Source: an uncultured Clostridia bacterium (GTDB taxonomy: Bacteria; Bacillota; Clostridia; Oscillospirales; Butyricicoccaceae). Taken from it: a stretch of 29,124 nt of DNA. The position numbers and the translations under genes are program-made. The stretch lies in the NCBI GenBank assembly GCA_910589115.1, contig CAJUSB010000033.1, positions 1 to 29,124 on the forward strand, read 5' to 3'. The notes under the pieces are model-generated. The model was not told where the DNA came from. It did not search any database and saw only the letters and a list, made by a program, of their open reading frames with translations. The first letter of the stretch is position 1. Each line of letters opens with the position of its first letter. Shown here piece after piece: positions 13,100 through 20,666 of the stretch.

Positions 13100-14365
13100 A
13101 TGAAAATCGAAACCCAGGCGCTTCATGCAGGATATACGCCTAAAAACGGGGAACCCCGCGTTGTGCCGATTGTCCAATCTACCACCTATACCTTTGATTC
13201 GACCGCCCATATTGCGGCGCTGTTCGATATGCCGACCGAGTACATGTATTCCCGTTTTGCAAACCCGACCTGCGACGCAGTCGAAAAGAAAATTGCAGCC
13301 CTTGAAGGCGCCGCCGGAGCAATGCTGACCAGCAGCGGACAGGCTGCCTCCCTGCTTGCTATCCTGAACCTTTGCAGCGCAGGCGACAGCTTTATCGCGG
13401 CCACCACGATTTACGGCGGCACGGTCAACCTGTTTTCGGTCACACTCAAAAAGCTGGGGATCGAATGCATTTGGGCGGATGCTTCCGCACCGGCGGAGGA
13501 AATTGAAAAACTGTTCCGCCCCAACACAAAAGCTGTGTTTGGCGAGACTTTGGCAAACCCTGCACTGACGGTGTTCGACATTGAGAAGTTTGCCGGGATC
13601 GCTCACCGCAACGGCGTGCCGCTCATTGTGGATAATACCTTTGCAACGCCGATCCTCTGCCGTCCGATTGAATGGGGCGCAGATATCGTTATTCATTCGA
13701 CTACCAAATACATGGATGGACATGCAGTACAGGGCGGCGGCGTCATCGCGGACAGCGGCAAATTCGACTGGGCTGCAAGCGGGAAATTCCCGGACTTTAC
13801 CGAGCCGGACGAAAGCTATCACGGTGTTGTTTACTGCCGCGACTTCGGCGAACTGGCCTATATTATCAAGGCGCGTATGCAGCTGATGCGTGACTTTGGC
13901 TGTTATCCGGCGGCGCATTCAGCGTTCCTGCTGAACCTGGGGCTGGAAACGCTGCCCGTCCGTATGCCGCAATACTGCAAAAATGCCGAAACGGTTGCGC
14001 GTCATCTGCTGCAATCGGATAAAATCGACCGTGTTATTTATCCCACCCTTGAGGGCGACCCCTGCCATGCGCTGGCACAGAAATACCTGCCCTTGGGCTG
14101 CTCCGGCGTAATGTCCATCAATATCAGCGCCGGGCGTGAGGCCGCTATGCTGTTTATGGACAGCCTCCAGCTCGCCTCCAATGAAGTCCACGTTGCGGAT
14201 ATCCGTACCTGCGTGCTGCATCCCGCGAGCGAGACCCACCGTCAGCTGACGGATGAACAGCTGGCCGCTGCCGGGATTGAGCCGGGGCTGGTCCGTCTCT
14301 CGGTCGGCCTGGAAAATGTGGAGGATATCATTGCCGACCTCGACCAGGCGCTTTCTAAAATTTAA
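13100..14365 (+). CDS. metY: O-acetylhomoserine sulfhydrylase-type PLP enzyme
   Basis: A 421-residue Cys/Met-metabolism PLP-dependent enzyme. Residues visible: SRFANPTCDAVEKKIAALEG (50-70), SSGQAA (78-83), the PLP-stacking and binding DNTFATP (178-184, Asp178), and the Schiff-base Lys203 in HSTTKYMDGH. The length (about 420-430) and the C-terminal LRSVG-like LVRLSVGLENVEDI favour MetY, which makes homocysteine from O-acetylhomoserine and sulfide, over the shorter cystathionine gamma-synthase or lyase. AGGAGG lies 8 nt before the ATG. It is followed by its own terminator and then a cysteine-synthase-like gene, so this stretch has a sulfur-amino-acid theme. Confidence 0.92.
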   Translation: MKIETQALHAGYTPKNGEPRVVPIVQSTTYTFDSTAHIAALFDMPTEYMYSRFANPTCDAVEKKIAALEGAAGAMLTSSGQAASLLAILNLCSAGDSFIAATTIYGGTVNLFSVTLKKLGIECIWADASAPAEEIEKLFRPNTKAVFGETLANPALTVFDIEKFAGIAHRNGVPLIVDNTFATPILCRPIEWGADIVIHSTTKYMDGHAVQGGGVIADSGKFDWAASGKFPDFTEPDESYHGVVYCRDFGELAYIIKARMQLMRDFGCYPAAHSAFLLNLGLETLPVRMPQYCKNAETVARHLLQSDKIDRVIYPTLEGDPCHALAQKYLPLGCSGVMSINISAGREAAMLFMDSLQLASNEVHVADIRTCVLHPASETHRQLTDEQLAAAGIEPGLVRLSVGLENVEDIIADLDQALSKI

Positions 14366-14407
14366 CCGCCAATGTATCACCACCCCGCCAAACTGAACAT
14401 TACCTGT

Positions 14408-14435
14408 AAGGAAAGCCGTTTCGGCTTTCCTTTTT
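14408..14435 (+). terminator. Terminator of metY
   Basis: Perfect 11-bp stem AAGGAAAGCCG with CGGCTTTCCTT around TTT, followed by further T residues. It is placed 43 bp after the metY stop. Confidence 0.88.
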
Positions 14436-14537
14436 CAATCCGGCGAAAAATCGGCTGATTTTGTATACTTCTACAGTTTTATCCCGGAATCATTTCCAGT
14501 ATGATGCATAATTTTGATAGAAATGCATCCGGCGATT

Positions 14538-14546
14538 TGTTATAAT
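14538..14546 (+). promoter_or_regulatory. Extended -10 promoter before the cysK-like gene
   Basis: TGT-TATAAT (14538-14546) about 54 bp before the start, with no good -35 at the usual distance. It allows the cysK-like gene to be transcribed apart from metY. Confidence 0.6.
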
Positions 14547-14599
14547 GGTATCTGATATGTAATCTGTAAAAAATTTTCCCGAAGGGGGCACTTATTCAT

Positions 14600-15526
14600 A
14601 TGATTTGCAGCAACATTCTGGACGCCATGGGGGATACACCGCTGGTGCGTCTATCCCGTATGGTAAAGGCGGGCAGTGCGGAGGTACTGGTCAAATTCGA
14701 GGGCCTGAACGTAGGCGGTTCGATTAAAACACGCACGGCGCTGAACATGATTGAGGCTGCCGAGCGCAGCGGTGCAATCACACGGGACACAACGATCGTG
14801 GAGCCGACAAGCGGCAATCAGGGCATTGGGTTAGCGCTGATCGGCGCGGTGAAAGGCTATCGTACCATTATCATCATGCCGGATTCCGTGTCGGAGGAAC
14901 GGCGCAAGCTGGTGCGGCATTATGGTGCAGAGGTGATCCTTGTCCATGATGACGGCAACATCGGGGACTGCATTGCCGAATGCCTGGCAACCGCGCTGCG
15001 CATGGCAAAAGAGGACCCGGACGTCTTTGTTCCGCAGCAATTTGAAAACCCGGCAAACCCGGAGGTGCACCGCCAATCAACCGCGCTTGAAATCATGCGG
15101 CAGGCGAGCCGTCCGATTGACGGCTTTTGTGCGGGCATTGGCACCGGCGGAACCATTACCGGCATCGGCGAAACGCTGAAAAGCGCATATCCCCACATAG
15201 AAATATGGGCGGTCGAGCCGAAAAATGCTGCAATTCTGGCCGGTGGGTCCATCGGCACACATTTGCAGATGGGGATTGGTGACGGCATTATCCCTAAGAA
15301 CCTGAACCGTGATATTTACGATGATATTTACATTGTTTCGGATGAGGAAGCCATTGAAACCGCCCAAGACCTGGCACGGCTGGAAGGGCTGATGTGCGGT
15401 ATTTCAAGCGGCACCAATGTTGCGGCAGCGTTAAAGCTGGCCCAGAAACTGGGCCCCGGCAAAACCGTTGTTACCATTCTTCCGGACACAGCGGAACGTT
15501 ATTTCAGCACGCCGCTTTTTGCATAA
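14600..15526 (+). CDS. cysK: Cysteine synthase family PLP enzyme
   Basis: A 308-residue fold-type II PLP enzyme of the cysteine synthase family, which makes cysteine from O-acetylserine and sulfide. The Schiff-base Lys is Lys43 in GGSIKTR, the substrate loop is TSGNQG (70-75), the phosphate cup is GTGGT, and the C-terminus has ILPDTAERYFST. Two differences from classical CysK are visible: SIKTR instead of SVKDR, and Gln where the loop usually has Thr (TSGNTG). These differences leave room for another acceptor or donor substrate, though many clostridial cysteine synthases vary here. It starts after GAAGGGGG-type ribosome sequence and ends before a strong terminator. Confidence 0.88.
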   Translation: MICSNILDAMGDTPLVRLSRMVKAGSAEVLVKFEGLNVGGSIKTRTALNMIEAAERSGAITRDTTIVEPTSGNQGIGLALIGAVKGYRTIIIMPDSVSEERRKLVRHYGAEVILVHDDGNIGDCIAECLATALRMAKEDPDVFVPQQFENPANPEVHRQSTALEIMRQASRPIDGFCAGIGTGGTITGIGETLKSAYPHIEIWAVEPKNAAILAGGSIGTHLQMGIGDGIIPKNLNRDIYDDIYIVSDEEAIETAQDLARLEGLMCGISSGTNVAAALKLAQKLGPGKTVVTILPDTAERYFSTPLFA

Positions 15527-15553
15527 ATGGACAGAAACAGCCTGCTGAATACG

Positions 15554-15594
15554 AAAAAAAGCGTTTTCCCAAGTTTGCGGAAAGCGCTTTTTTT
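15554..15594. terminator. Bidirectional terminator between cysK and the methyltransferase gene
   Basis: Seven A, arm GCGTTTTCC, a 9-nt loop, arm GGAAAGCGC and seven T give a stem of about 16 bp with one wobble. It can stop transcripts from both directions. The rest of the 15595-15727 gap shows nothing I can name. Confidence 0.87.
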
Positions 15595-15727
15595 AATTAT
15601 TCAATTCAGAAAAAATATGCTCCCGGATGCCATCGTCCAGCCACTTTGCCAGGGGCTTTCATCCGTTAGAGTGAACGCCTGTCAGGTGCATCCCAAGAAA
15701 TCACGGGGGCACGGACGAAACCGCTCA

Positions 15728-16516
15728 CTACATATCATTCACGCGCAGTATGGCGTATGCCGCATAATGCCGTACCTCAAAGCGCTCCGGTGCAATTCCG
15801 AGAAGCATAGCGCGGTGTTCCGCGTCGAAATGTTCGAGCGCTTCCGGCGGCAGGGATGCGCCTACACCGCGACATGCATGAATGCGTCCCGCCCAGCTTT
15901 CCCGCGTGAAGGGCAGCAGCATTTCAAACTGCTCCTCATGCTCAATGGTGAAATATTCCGCCGTTATCGCGGGCAAATCTACCGGACGACGGTATTCGCC
16001 GCCGCCTGTCCAATGCGGATTAAATCGCAGCACCAGCTGTTCACTGGCCCCCGCAATCGGGTCTTCCTCCGGAAGCCACGAGAGATATGTCACCGCCAGA
16101 TGCCCGCCCGGCTTCAACAGCCGCGCAATCAAAGGCACTACGATCCTATGGTCAAAATAGAAAAAACACTGACAGGCTGTCACCGTATCAAAAGATGCAT
16201 CCGGGAAATCAAGCGCTTCCGCCGGACAAACCCGGTATTCAACCGGTATCCCCGCCGAAAGCTGCCGCGCCTGCTCAATCTGCTCCGGTGAAATATCTGT
16301 ACCGGTGAACTGTGCGCCGGACTTCCACAGCGCACGCGGCAGTACGCCGGTTCCGGTACCGATATCCAACACACGCATCCCTTCCCGGAAAAGCCCTGCA
16401 TTCAACAGCGGTTCCCAGAATGACGGCGGGTAAATATCACGGTATTTTGCATATTCTGCGGCAGTCCGCCCCCAGTCAAAGCCTGCACCGCCATCCAGAC
16501 GAGCATCATAAATCAT
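15728..16516 (-). CDS. Class I SAM-dependent methyltransferase
   Basis: A 262-residue methyltransferase of the Methyltransf_11/UbiE-like type. Motif I, the SAM-binding loop, is VLDIGTGTG (about residues 49-57), followed by the acidic ribose-binding end of strand 2 (FTGTDISPEQIEQAR), motif II near FPDASFDTVTACQCFFYF, and LLKPGGHLAVTYLSW. The target is unknown; small-molecule methyltransferases look alike at this level. The ATG has AAGGAG 7 nt upstream. It follows lrgB by 15 bp and is probably the last gene of the DUF4364-lrgA-lrgB operon, ended by the terminator at 15554-15594. Confidence 0.88.
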   Translation of the reverse strand: MIYDARLDGGAGFDWGRTAAEYAKYRDIYPPSFWEPLLNAGLFREGMRVLDIGTGTGVLPRALWKSGAQFTGTDISPEQIEQARQLSAGIPVEYRVCPAEALDFPDASFDTVTACQCFFYFDHRIVVPLIARLLKPGGHLAVTYLSWLPEEDPIAGASEQLVLRFNPHWTGGGEYRRPVDLPAITAEYFTIEHEEQFEMLLPFTRESWAGRIHACRGVGASLPPEALEHFDAEHRAMLLGIAPERFEVRHYAAYAILRVNDM

Positions 16517-16531
16517 TTTAAGACTCCTTTT

Positions 16532-17221
16532 TTACAGAAAAACAGAAATAATCGTAATGATTACAGCAGTCATCAGCCCTGTAATACCAATCGCAAGGCT
16601 GCTCATTGCCCCCTCTGTTTCGCCCAGCTCCAGCGCGCGGGAGGTTCCGACAGCGTGGGAAGCCGTCCCAATCGCAATACCTGTCGCAATCGGATCCCGG
16701 ATTTTCAGCAGCTTGAGAAAAGGCGGCAGTATCACCGCACCGCCGATTCCGGTGATGCTAACCGCAACAACGGTTACAGCAGACAGCCCGCCCAGCGATT
16801 CAGCCAGCGGCATTGCAATAGCAAGTGTGACCGACTTCGGCAGAAGCGCCGCCAACACGGTCCAGTCCAGATTCATAGTGCGGCTAAGGACAAAAACACT
16901 CACAACAGACACAACCGAACCAACCAGCGTCCCAGCCAGGATCGGTAATAAATTACGCCTCAGCGTTTCGCGCTGACGATAAATCGGAATGGCAAGCGCC
17001 ACCGTTGCAGGGGTAAGCATCAGCGTCAGAAATGCACCGCCGGATTCATAGTCTTCCAGCGGCGTGCCGGTCGTGACCAGGATGGTTCCAAGCATCAGCG
17101 CGGTCATCAGCAGTGGATTGGCTGCCGGGTTTTTTATCCGGGCAGAAAGTGCTTTCGCAAGCTCAAACAGCAGCAGCGACAACGTAAGCCACGCCAGCGG
17201 CGATGTGAAAACCTCTATCAT
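16532..17221 (-). CDS. lrgB: LrgB/CidB family membrane protein
   Basis: A 229-residue polytopic membrane protein of the LrgB family. The start is the ATG at 17221, overlapping the lrgA stop by 4 bp; a longer frame into lrgA is not needed. Family marks are SPLAWLTLSLLLFELAKAL, the central LLPKSVTLAIAMPLAESLGG, and TGIAIGTASHAVGTSRALELGE near the C-terminal part. LrgA and LrgB form the antiholin-like pair first seen in staphylococci; other work links the family to export of pyruvate or glycolate by-products. In this organism the role can be either cell-lysis control or overflow-metabolite transport. Confidence 0.93.
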   Translation of the reverse strand: MIEVFTSPLAWLTLSLLLFELAKALSARIKNPAANPLLMTALMLGTILVTTGTPLEDYESGGAFLTLMLTPATVALAIPIYRQRETLRRNLLPILAGTLVGSVVSVVSVFVLSRTMNLDWTVLAALLPKSVTLAIAMPLAESLGGLSAVTVVAVSITGIGGAVILPPFLKLLKIRDPIATGIAIGTASHAVGTSRALELGETEGAMSSLAIGITGLMTAVIITIISVFL

Positions 17222-17583
17222 GATTTTTTCGCCCCCTTCTGTTGCAGACGGCGCACCAGTACAACCGTCCAGCCAACGCTGGCCGCAGTCAACAATGTCG
17301 TTACCAAACAAATTACCGCCAGCTTGACCAACTCGCTTTGAATCTGCTCGTAAATCCGCAGAATGCCCAATGTTGACGGCAAAAAGAAAAATGCCATATT
17401 ATTCAGAAAAAAATCCGCTGTATTTTCTACCGCTTCCGGGCGCAGCCGCGAAGTGAGCAGCAGCACCAGCAGCAGAACCATGCCCAGCACGTTACCGGGC
17501 AGCAGCCTGCCGCTCAGTACCGAAATCAGTTCCCCCGCAACACAAACGGTGAACAACAGCGCAATTTGCCGCAGCAGGTTCAT
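17218..17583 (-). CDS. lrgA: LrgA/CidA family holin-like protein
   Basis: A 121-residue protein with four hydrophobic segments and a charged C-terminus, as usual for LrgA/CidA. LSGRLLPGNVLGMVLLLVLLL holds the family motif (normally LPGSVIGM), and NNMAFFFLPSTLGIL corresponds to the FF-PAGVG segment. The pair lrgA-lrgB overlaps by 4 bp, and lrgA overlaps the DUF4364 gene upstream by 4 bp, which is an unusual partner: the classical staphylococcal control is by the LytSR two-component system or a LysR regulator, neither seen here. Confidence 0.93.
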   Translation of the reverse strand: MNLLRQIALLFTVCVAGELISVLSGRLLPGNVLGMVLLLVLLLTSRLRPEAVENTADFFLNNMAFFFLPSTLGILRIYEQIQSELVKLAVICLVTTLLTAASVGWTVVLVRRLQQKGAKKS

Positions 17584-18131
17584 TTTGCGTCATCCTCGCT
17601 TTCCGTACCATCCTGAATAAGTGCATTCAGAATAGTCTGGTACATTTTTTCCGCATTTCCACGAAAGTTTTTTTCCAGAAGAGACGCCTGCGCCCGGCTG
17701 ACAACATGCATATCCAATGAAAAAACCTCCTCCATCGTCAATGTAACGATAAAATCATTTTCCGCCGCTTCCGTTACCTCTGTACGGATTGCAGCATCCC
17801 GCCGCTGCTTCCGCACAACCCGCAAAGCCGATTTCTGCGCCGCCTCGCGCACGGTGAATGGCAGCCTTTTTTCAAACACCTCCGCTGCCTCACGTCCTCG
17901 CAGTGTAATGGCATATTGTGCACCTTCTGATTCTTCATATGCCCGAAGATGACCAGTGCCCACAAGCTCCTGAAATGCTTCACTCAGCTCAAAATATCCA
18001 AATCCATCGTCACACCAGGTACAGATATCGACCACTGCGTCAAAACTCACCGGCTCGGTCAGAAATCCCATTGCATAGAGAATCAAAAATTTAATATCCT
18101 CTTTTGTGCGGATAAATCCATATCGGATCAT
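17580..18131 (-). CDS. DUF4364 family protein, probable winged-helix regulator
   Basis: A 183-residue protein with the DUF4364 pattern: TKEDIKFLILYAMGFLTEPVSFDAVVDICTWCDDGFGYFELSEAFQELVGTGHLR at the N-terminus, which reads as a winged-helix domain, then ITLRGREAAEVFEKRLPFTVRE, as in PadR-like regulators, and a C-terminal effector or dimer part ending in TMEEVFSL...QASLLEKNFRGNAEKMYQTILNALI. The function is not established. It is the first gene of an operon with lrgA, lrgB and a methyltransferase, joined by ATGA overlaps, so it may control that operon. GGAGGG precedes the ATG. Confidence 0.82.
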   Translation of the reverse strand: MIRYGFIRTKEDIKFLILYAMGFLTEPVSFDAVVDICTWCDDGFGYFELSEAFQELVGTGHLRAYEESEGAQYAITLRGREAAEVFEKRLPFTVREAAQKSALRVVRKQRRDAAIRTEVTEAAENDFIVTLTMEEVFSLDMHVVSRAQASLLEKNFRGNAEKMYQTILNALIQDGTESEDDAK

Positions 18132-18154
18132 GTAGTTCCCTCCATTTTCCTCAC

Positions 18155-18181
18155 GTATCTATGGATACATCCTACAGTATA
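18155..18181 (-). promoter_or_regulatory. Promoter -10 and possible operator before the DUF4364-lrgAB operon
   Basis: On the minus strand TATACT (18176-18181) is a good -10 with a weak -35 upstream. Just downstream of the expected transcription start is a short perfect inverted repeat, GTATC-TATG-GATAC (18155-18168), which could be the binding site of the DUF4364 protein or the stem of a small leader hairpin. Confidence 0.5.
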
Positions 18182-18292
18182 CCACAAATTTCCCCGACTG
18201 AACAGATAGAAAACAACGCTGTATAAAAAAACAAATTTTTCCCGGCACGGATCAGCTGCTGCAAAATGCGGTTAAATAAAGGCGTACAATAC

Positions 18293-18721
18293 CTATTCGC
18301 AGGCCTCCTGCTGCATTGATATATCCATCGCCTTTCCGAGAAAAACTTCGGGATGTTGGATAATCATTTCAAAAAACGGCTTTTCAAAATGCGCAAATGT
18401 AGCCAAATAAATAACAATCATCCGCGGCCCGCCAAGGTCGGAAAGCTGCTTGCCTAAATATTCCTCCATCCAGCCTTCCTTCACAATTTTTTTCAGGCAG
18501 CGATTTGCCCAACGCCCAACCTCGGACTCTACAGACCGGGGGTCCAGCTGATAGGGCAGTCGTTCCGCAACCTGACGGCATACGTCACTCAATTTGAACT
18601 TCTCCATTGACATATGCTGTTTGAAAAGGCAATCTGCCGTAAGATCAACCGCATATGCAAAGGGAAGGACACAGCCCCTAGGCGCCCCCAAAATACTGTA
18701 AATCAGAGAAATCGTTTCCAT
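18293..18721 (-). CDS. Uncharacterised protein, possible stand-alone Spo0A effector-like domain
   Basis: A 142-residue protein I do not firmly recognise. By eye its layout follows the DNA-binding domain of Spo0A: ISLIYSILGAPRGCVLP (4-20) sits where Spo0A has its IG-x-P segment, a long first helix follows, LSDVCRQVAERL (44-55) matches the spacing before the recognition helix, SVESEVGRWANRC (63-75) resembles the VER-IR-AIE recognition helix, and RMIVIYLATF (100-109) the last helix. No receiver domain is present. The similarity is pattern-level only and could be chance. AAAGGTGA lies upstream of the ATG; the gene stands alone between the DUF4364 operon and repeat R5. Confidence 0.6.
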   Translation of the reverse strand: METISLIYSILGAPRGCVLPFAYAVDLTADCLFKQHMSMEKFKLSDVCRQVAERLPYQLDPRSVESEVGRWANRCLKKIVKEGWMEEYLGKQLSDLGGPRMIVIYLATFAHFEKPFFEMIIQHPEVFLGKAMDISMQQEACE

Positions 18722-18854
18722 GATGCATCACCTTTCGTTTCGTCAGAATAATCCTATGATAATACAAAATCCATCAAAAACATCATTTCCTAACAAAACC
18801 CGTCAAAACATACATTTTATGGTTTTTGTTAACCGTTGTCGCACCGTATGATAT

Positions 18855-19015
18855 CACCCCGCCCGCCCTCCTTTTGGCGGGCGGGGCAGTGTGCAGAAAC
18901 AATTATGAGCGCACCCATTTCCCCGCCGCAGCGGAAATAAAGTTTTTACTCGATTTTTTTACAAAAAAATCGCGGGTGCAGGGCGGAGCCTTGCCGCTCC
19001 CCGCGCAGGGGCGTA
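18855..19015 (-). repeat. Mosaic intergenic repeat copy R5 (A2-D-B1-C, inverted)
   Basis: The C hairpin is at 18857-18886 (11-bp perfect arms CCCCGCCCGCC and GGCGGGCGGGG, 8-nt loop). It is followed by the B1 linker CCATTTCCCCGCCGCAGCGG (18915-18934), the A/T palindrome at 18951-18972 (arms CGATTTTTTT and AAAAAAATCG, centre AC) and an A2 block with GGCGGAGCCTTGCCGCTCCCC-like sequence up to about 19012. The copy lies between divergently transcribed genes. The rest of 18722-19112 holds the -10 of the next operon and no other gene. Confidence 0.85.
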
Positions 19016-19073
19016 TGCGGCGGCACCGTCCCTGTCGATGAAAATTTTTGTGGCATATGGGCCAGAATAATGC

Positions 19074-19079
19074 TATAAT
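19074..19079 (+). promoter_or_regulatory. -10 element before the YwlG operon
   Basis: TATAAT at 19074-19079, 34 bp before the start. The -35 at 17 bp (TGGCAT) is poor. Confidence 0.5.
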
Positions 19080-19112
19080 AACAGTGCAGAAACCACGAAG
19101 GAGGGAAACATT

Positions 19113-19670
19113 ATGCTGGACGAAATCAGAAAGCAGGCATATGATGCCGCTGACGAACTTTGCCACATCGCAAAATTGCAGCCCGGTGAGCTGCTCGCAG
19201 TCGGCTGCTCCTCAAGCGAAATCGCCGGTGAACATATCGGCACGCACTCAAACCAAGAAATCGCCCGTGCCGTCTTTTCCGCTATCGCAGAAGCAGCTGC
19301 GCCCCGCGGCGTGCTGCTGGCCGCACAGTGCTGCGAACACCTGAACCGTGCGCTGATCGTAGAGCTCTCAACGGCCAAACAGTTCGGCCTTGCACCAGTC
19401 AACGTCGTCCCACAGCCTAAAGCCGGCGGAGCGTTTGCCACAGCAGCATACCAGGCGTTTGCAGCTCCAACAGCAGTCGAAACCCTGCAAAATCTCGCCG
19501 CCGCCGGCCTCGATATCGGCGCAACACTGATCGGTATGCACCTGCGCCCCGTTGCCGTGCCCGTCCGGCTGCATACCAGCCACATCGGACATGCAATCCT
19601 TATCGCCGCACGTACCCGCCCCAAATTTATCGGCGGATGCCGCGCAGTATACAACGAAAATCTTTTGTAA
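19113..19670 (+). CDS. YwlG/UPF0340 (TIGR01440) family protein
   Basis: A 185-residue protein of the UPF0340 family, named after Bacillus YwlG and common in Firmicutes. Family hallmarks are VGCSSSEIAGEHIGTHSNQEIA (about 30-51), AAQCCEHLNRALIVE (about 70-84) and GATLIGMHLRPVAVPVRL near the C-terminus. The biochemical role is unknown. AGGAGGG lies just upstream of the ATG. It heads a four-gene run (HAD phosphatase, TSCPD protein, lipase-like hydrolase) in the same direction with gaps of under 20 bp or overlaps. Confidence 0.93.
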   Translation: MLDEIRKQAYDAADELCHIAKLQPGELLAVGCSSSEIAGEHIGTHSNQEIARAVFSAIAEAAAPRGVLLAAQCCEHLNRALIVELSTAKQFGLAPVNVVPQPKAGGAFATAAYQAFAAPTAVETLQNLAAAGLDIGATLIGMHLRPVAVPVRLHTSHIGHAILIAARTRPKFIGGCRAVYNENLL

Positions 19671-19687
19671 AAAGGAGGGCCGCCGCT

Positions 19688-20404
19688 TTGATTAAGGCGA
19701 TTTTATTCGACCTCGATGATACCCTGTACACATCCTTTGATGCACTGAACAGCCAGGGCTATGACGCCGTCAGTGCATGGGTGGAGCAGGAACTGGGAAT
19801 CAACGCCGCAGCTTTCCGGGCACAGGCAGTCGCCTCCCGCCGGTATTACCATACCGTGCTGCACGCCGAGCCGGAAAGCCATGACCGCGTTCTTCAGATG
19901 CAGCGTGCACTCGAATATTTCGGCGCAAATCCAGTCCTGTACGCGCAGCGCCTGCACGAAATTTATTGGGATACACTGATTTCAGGAATGGCCCTGCGCC
20001 CCGGTACGCCTGCACTGCTGGATGAACTGCATCACCTGGGCCTCAAAACCGCTGTTTGCACGAATATGATGGCTGATAAACAAATGGAAAAACTGCGCGT
20101 GCTTGGACTTGCCGGTCAGTTTGACGTGTTTGTATCCAGTGAAGAAGCCGGACGGGACAAGCCCTCCCCCCAGATTTTTGAACTGTGCCTGCGCAAATGC
20201 GGCTGTGCACCACAGGAAGCAGTTATGATCGGCGACAACCGTGACCACGATATCGGCGGCGCACTTGCCGCCGGACTGCACGGTATCTGGCTGAACTGGA
20301 CAGGCAAACCATACGCCCGGTATGCCAGCCCGCACTATGAAGCAGCAGATATCCCAGGCGTAAAAAAATGTATTTTTGAAATATTGAAAAAGGAAGGTTT
20401 TTAA
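19688..20404 (+). CDS. HAD-superfamily phosphatase, YjjG-like, TTG start
   Basis: A 238-residue HAD hydrolase. The likely start is TTG at 19688, 9-10 nt after AGGAGG (19673-19678) and 17 bp after the YwlG stop; it gives the usual N-terminus with motif I directly at FDLDDTLYTS. A longer frame from an ATG at 19637 would overlap YwlG and lacks a site. Motif II is VCTNMMAD, motif III the Lys of RDKPSPQIFELCL, motif IV VMIGDNRDHDIGGALAAG. The pattern is that of small-molecule nucleotidase or phosphoglycolate-type HADs such as YjjG; the substrate is not known. Confidence 0.88.
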   Translation: MIKAILFDLDDTLYTSFDALNSQGYDAVSAWVEQELGINAAAFRAQAVASRRYYHTVLHAEPESHDRVLQMQRALEYFGANPVLYAQRLHEIYWDTLISGMALRPGTPALLDELHHLGLKTAVCTNMMADKQMEKLRVLGLAGQFDVFVSSEEAGRDKPSPQIFELCLRKCGCAPQEAVMIGDNRDHDIGGALAAGLHGIWLNWTGKPYARYASPHYEAADIPGVKKCIFEILKKEGF

Positions 20405-20405
20405 T

Positions 20406-20666
20406 ATGCGTTATTCTTACAAGACCAACGGGACCTGCTCCCGTCAGATCGACTTTGACCTGGAAGGTAATGTCGTTCACAACGTAACGTTTCACGGGGG
20501 CTGCAACGGTAATTTGCAGGCCATCAGCAAAGTTGTAGAGGGGATGACCGTTGAACAGCTGGAGGGCTATTTCAGCGGGATCGACTGCGGCGGACGCGGC
20601 ACGTCATGTTCCGACCAGCTTGCGCGCGGGGTTAGAGCTGCATTTGAGAAGGCAAATGCGGACTGA
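20406..20666 (+). CDS. TSCPD-domain protein (TIGR03905 type)
   Basis: An 86-residue protein of the stand-alone TSCPD-domain family. Seen are YSYKTNGTCSRQIDFDLEGNVVHNVTFHGGCNGNLQAISKVVEGM and GIDCGGRGTSCSDQLARGV; the name-giving motif here is TSCSD instead of TSCPD. The domain also occurs at the end of some ribonucleotide reductases; the free form has no known function, but its conserved cysteines suggest metal binding. The start is one base after the HAD stop, with AAGGAAGG just before. The next gene starts inside its last codons. Confidence 0.92.
   Translation: MRYSYKTNGTCSRQIDFDLEGNVVHNVTFHGGCNGNLQAISKVVEGMTVEQLEGYFSGIDCGGRGTSCSDQLARGVRAAFEKANAD

Noticed and set aside
12809..13918. A 369-codon minus-strand open frame across R4 and the 5' part of metY
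   Set aside because: It is antisense to conserved metY codons and runs through the repeat; no ribosome site or domain.
17222..17311. Longer N-terminus for LrgB starting at 17311
   Set aside because: It would overlap lrgA by about 90 bp, has no ribosome site, and the ATGA overlap at 17218-17221 gives the normal family N-terminus.
20551..20655. Lipase start at 20551, adding 35 residues
   Set aside because: That stretch lies in another frame of the TSCPD gene, has no ribosome site, and the hydrolase fold begins just after the ATG at 20656.
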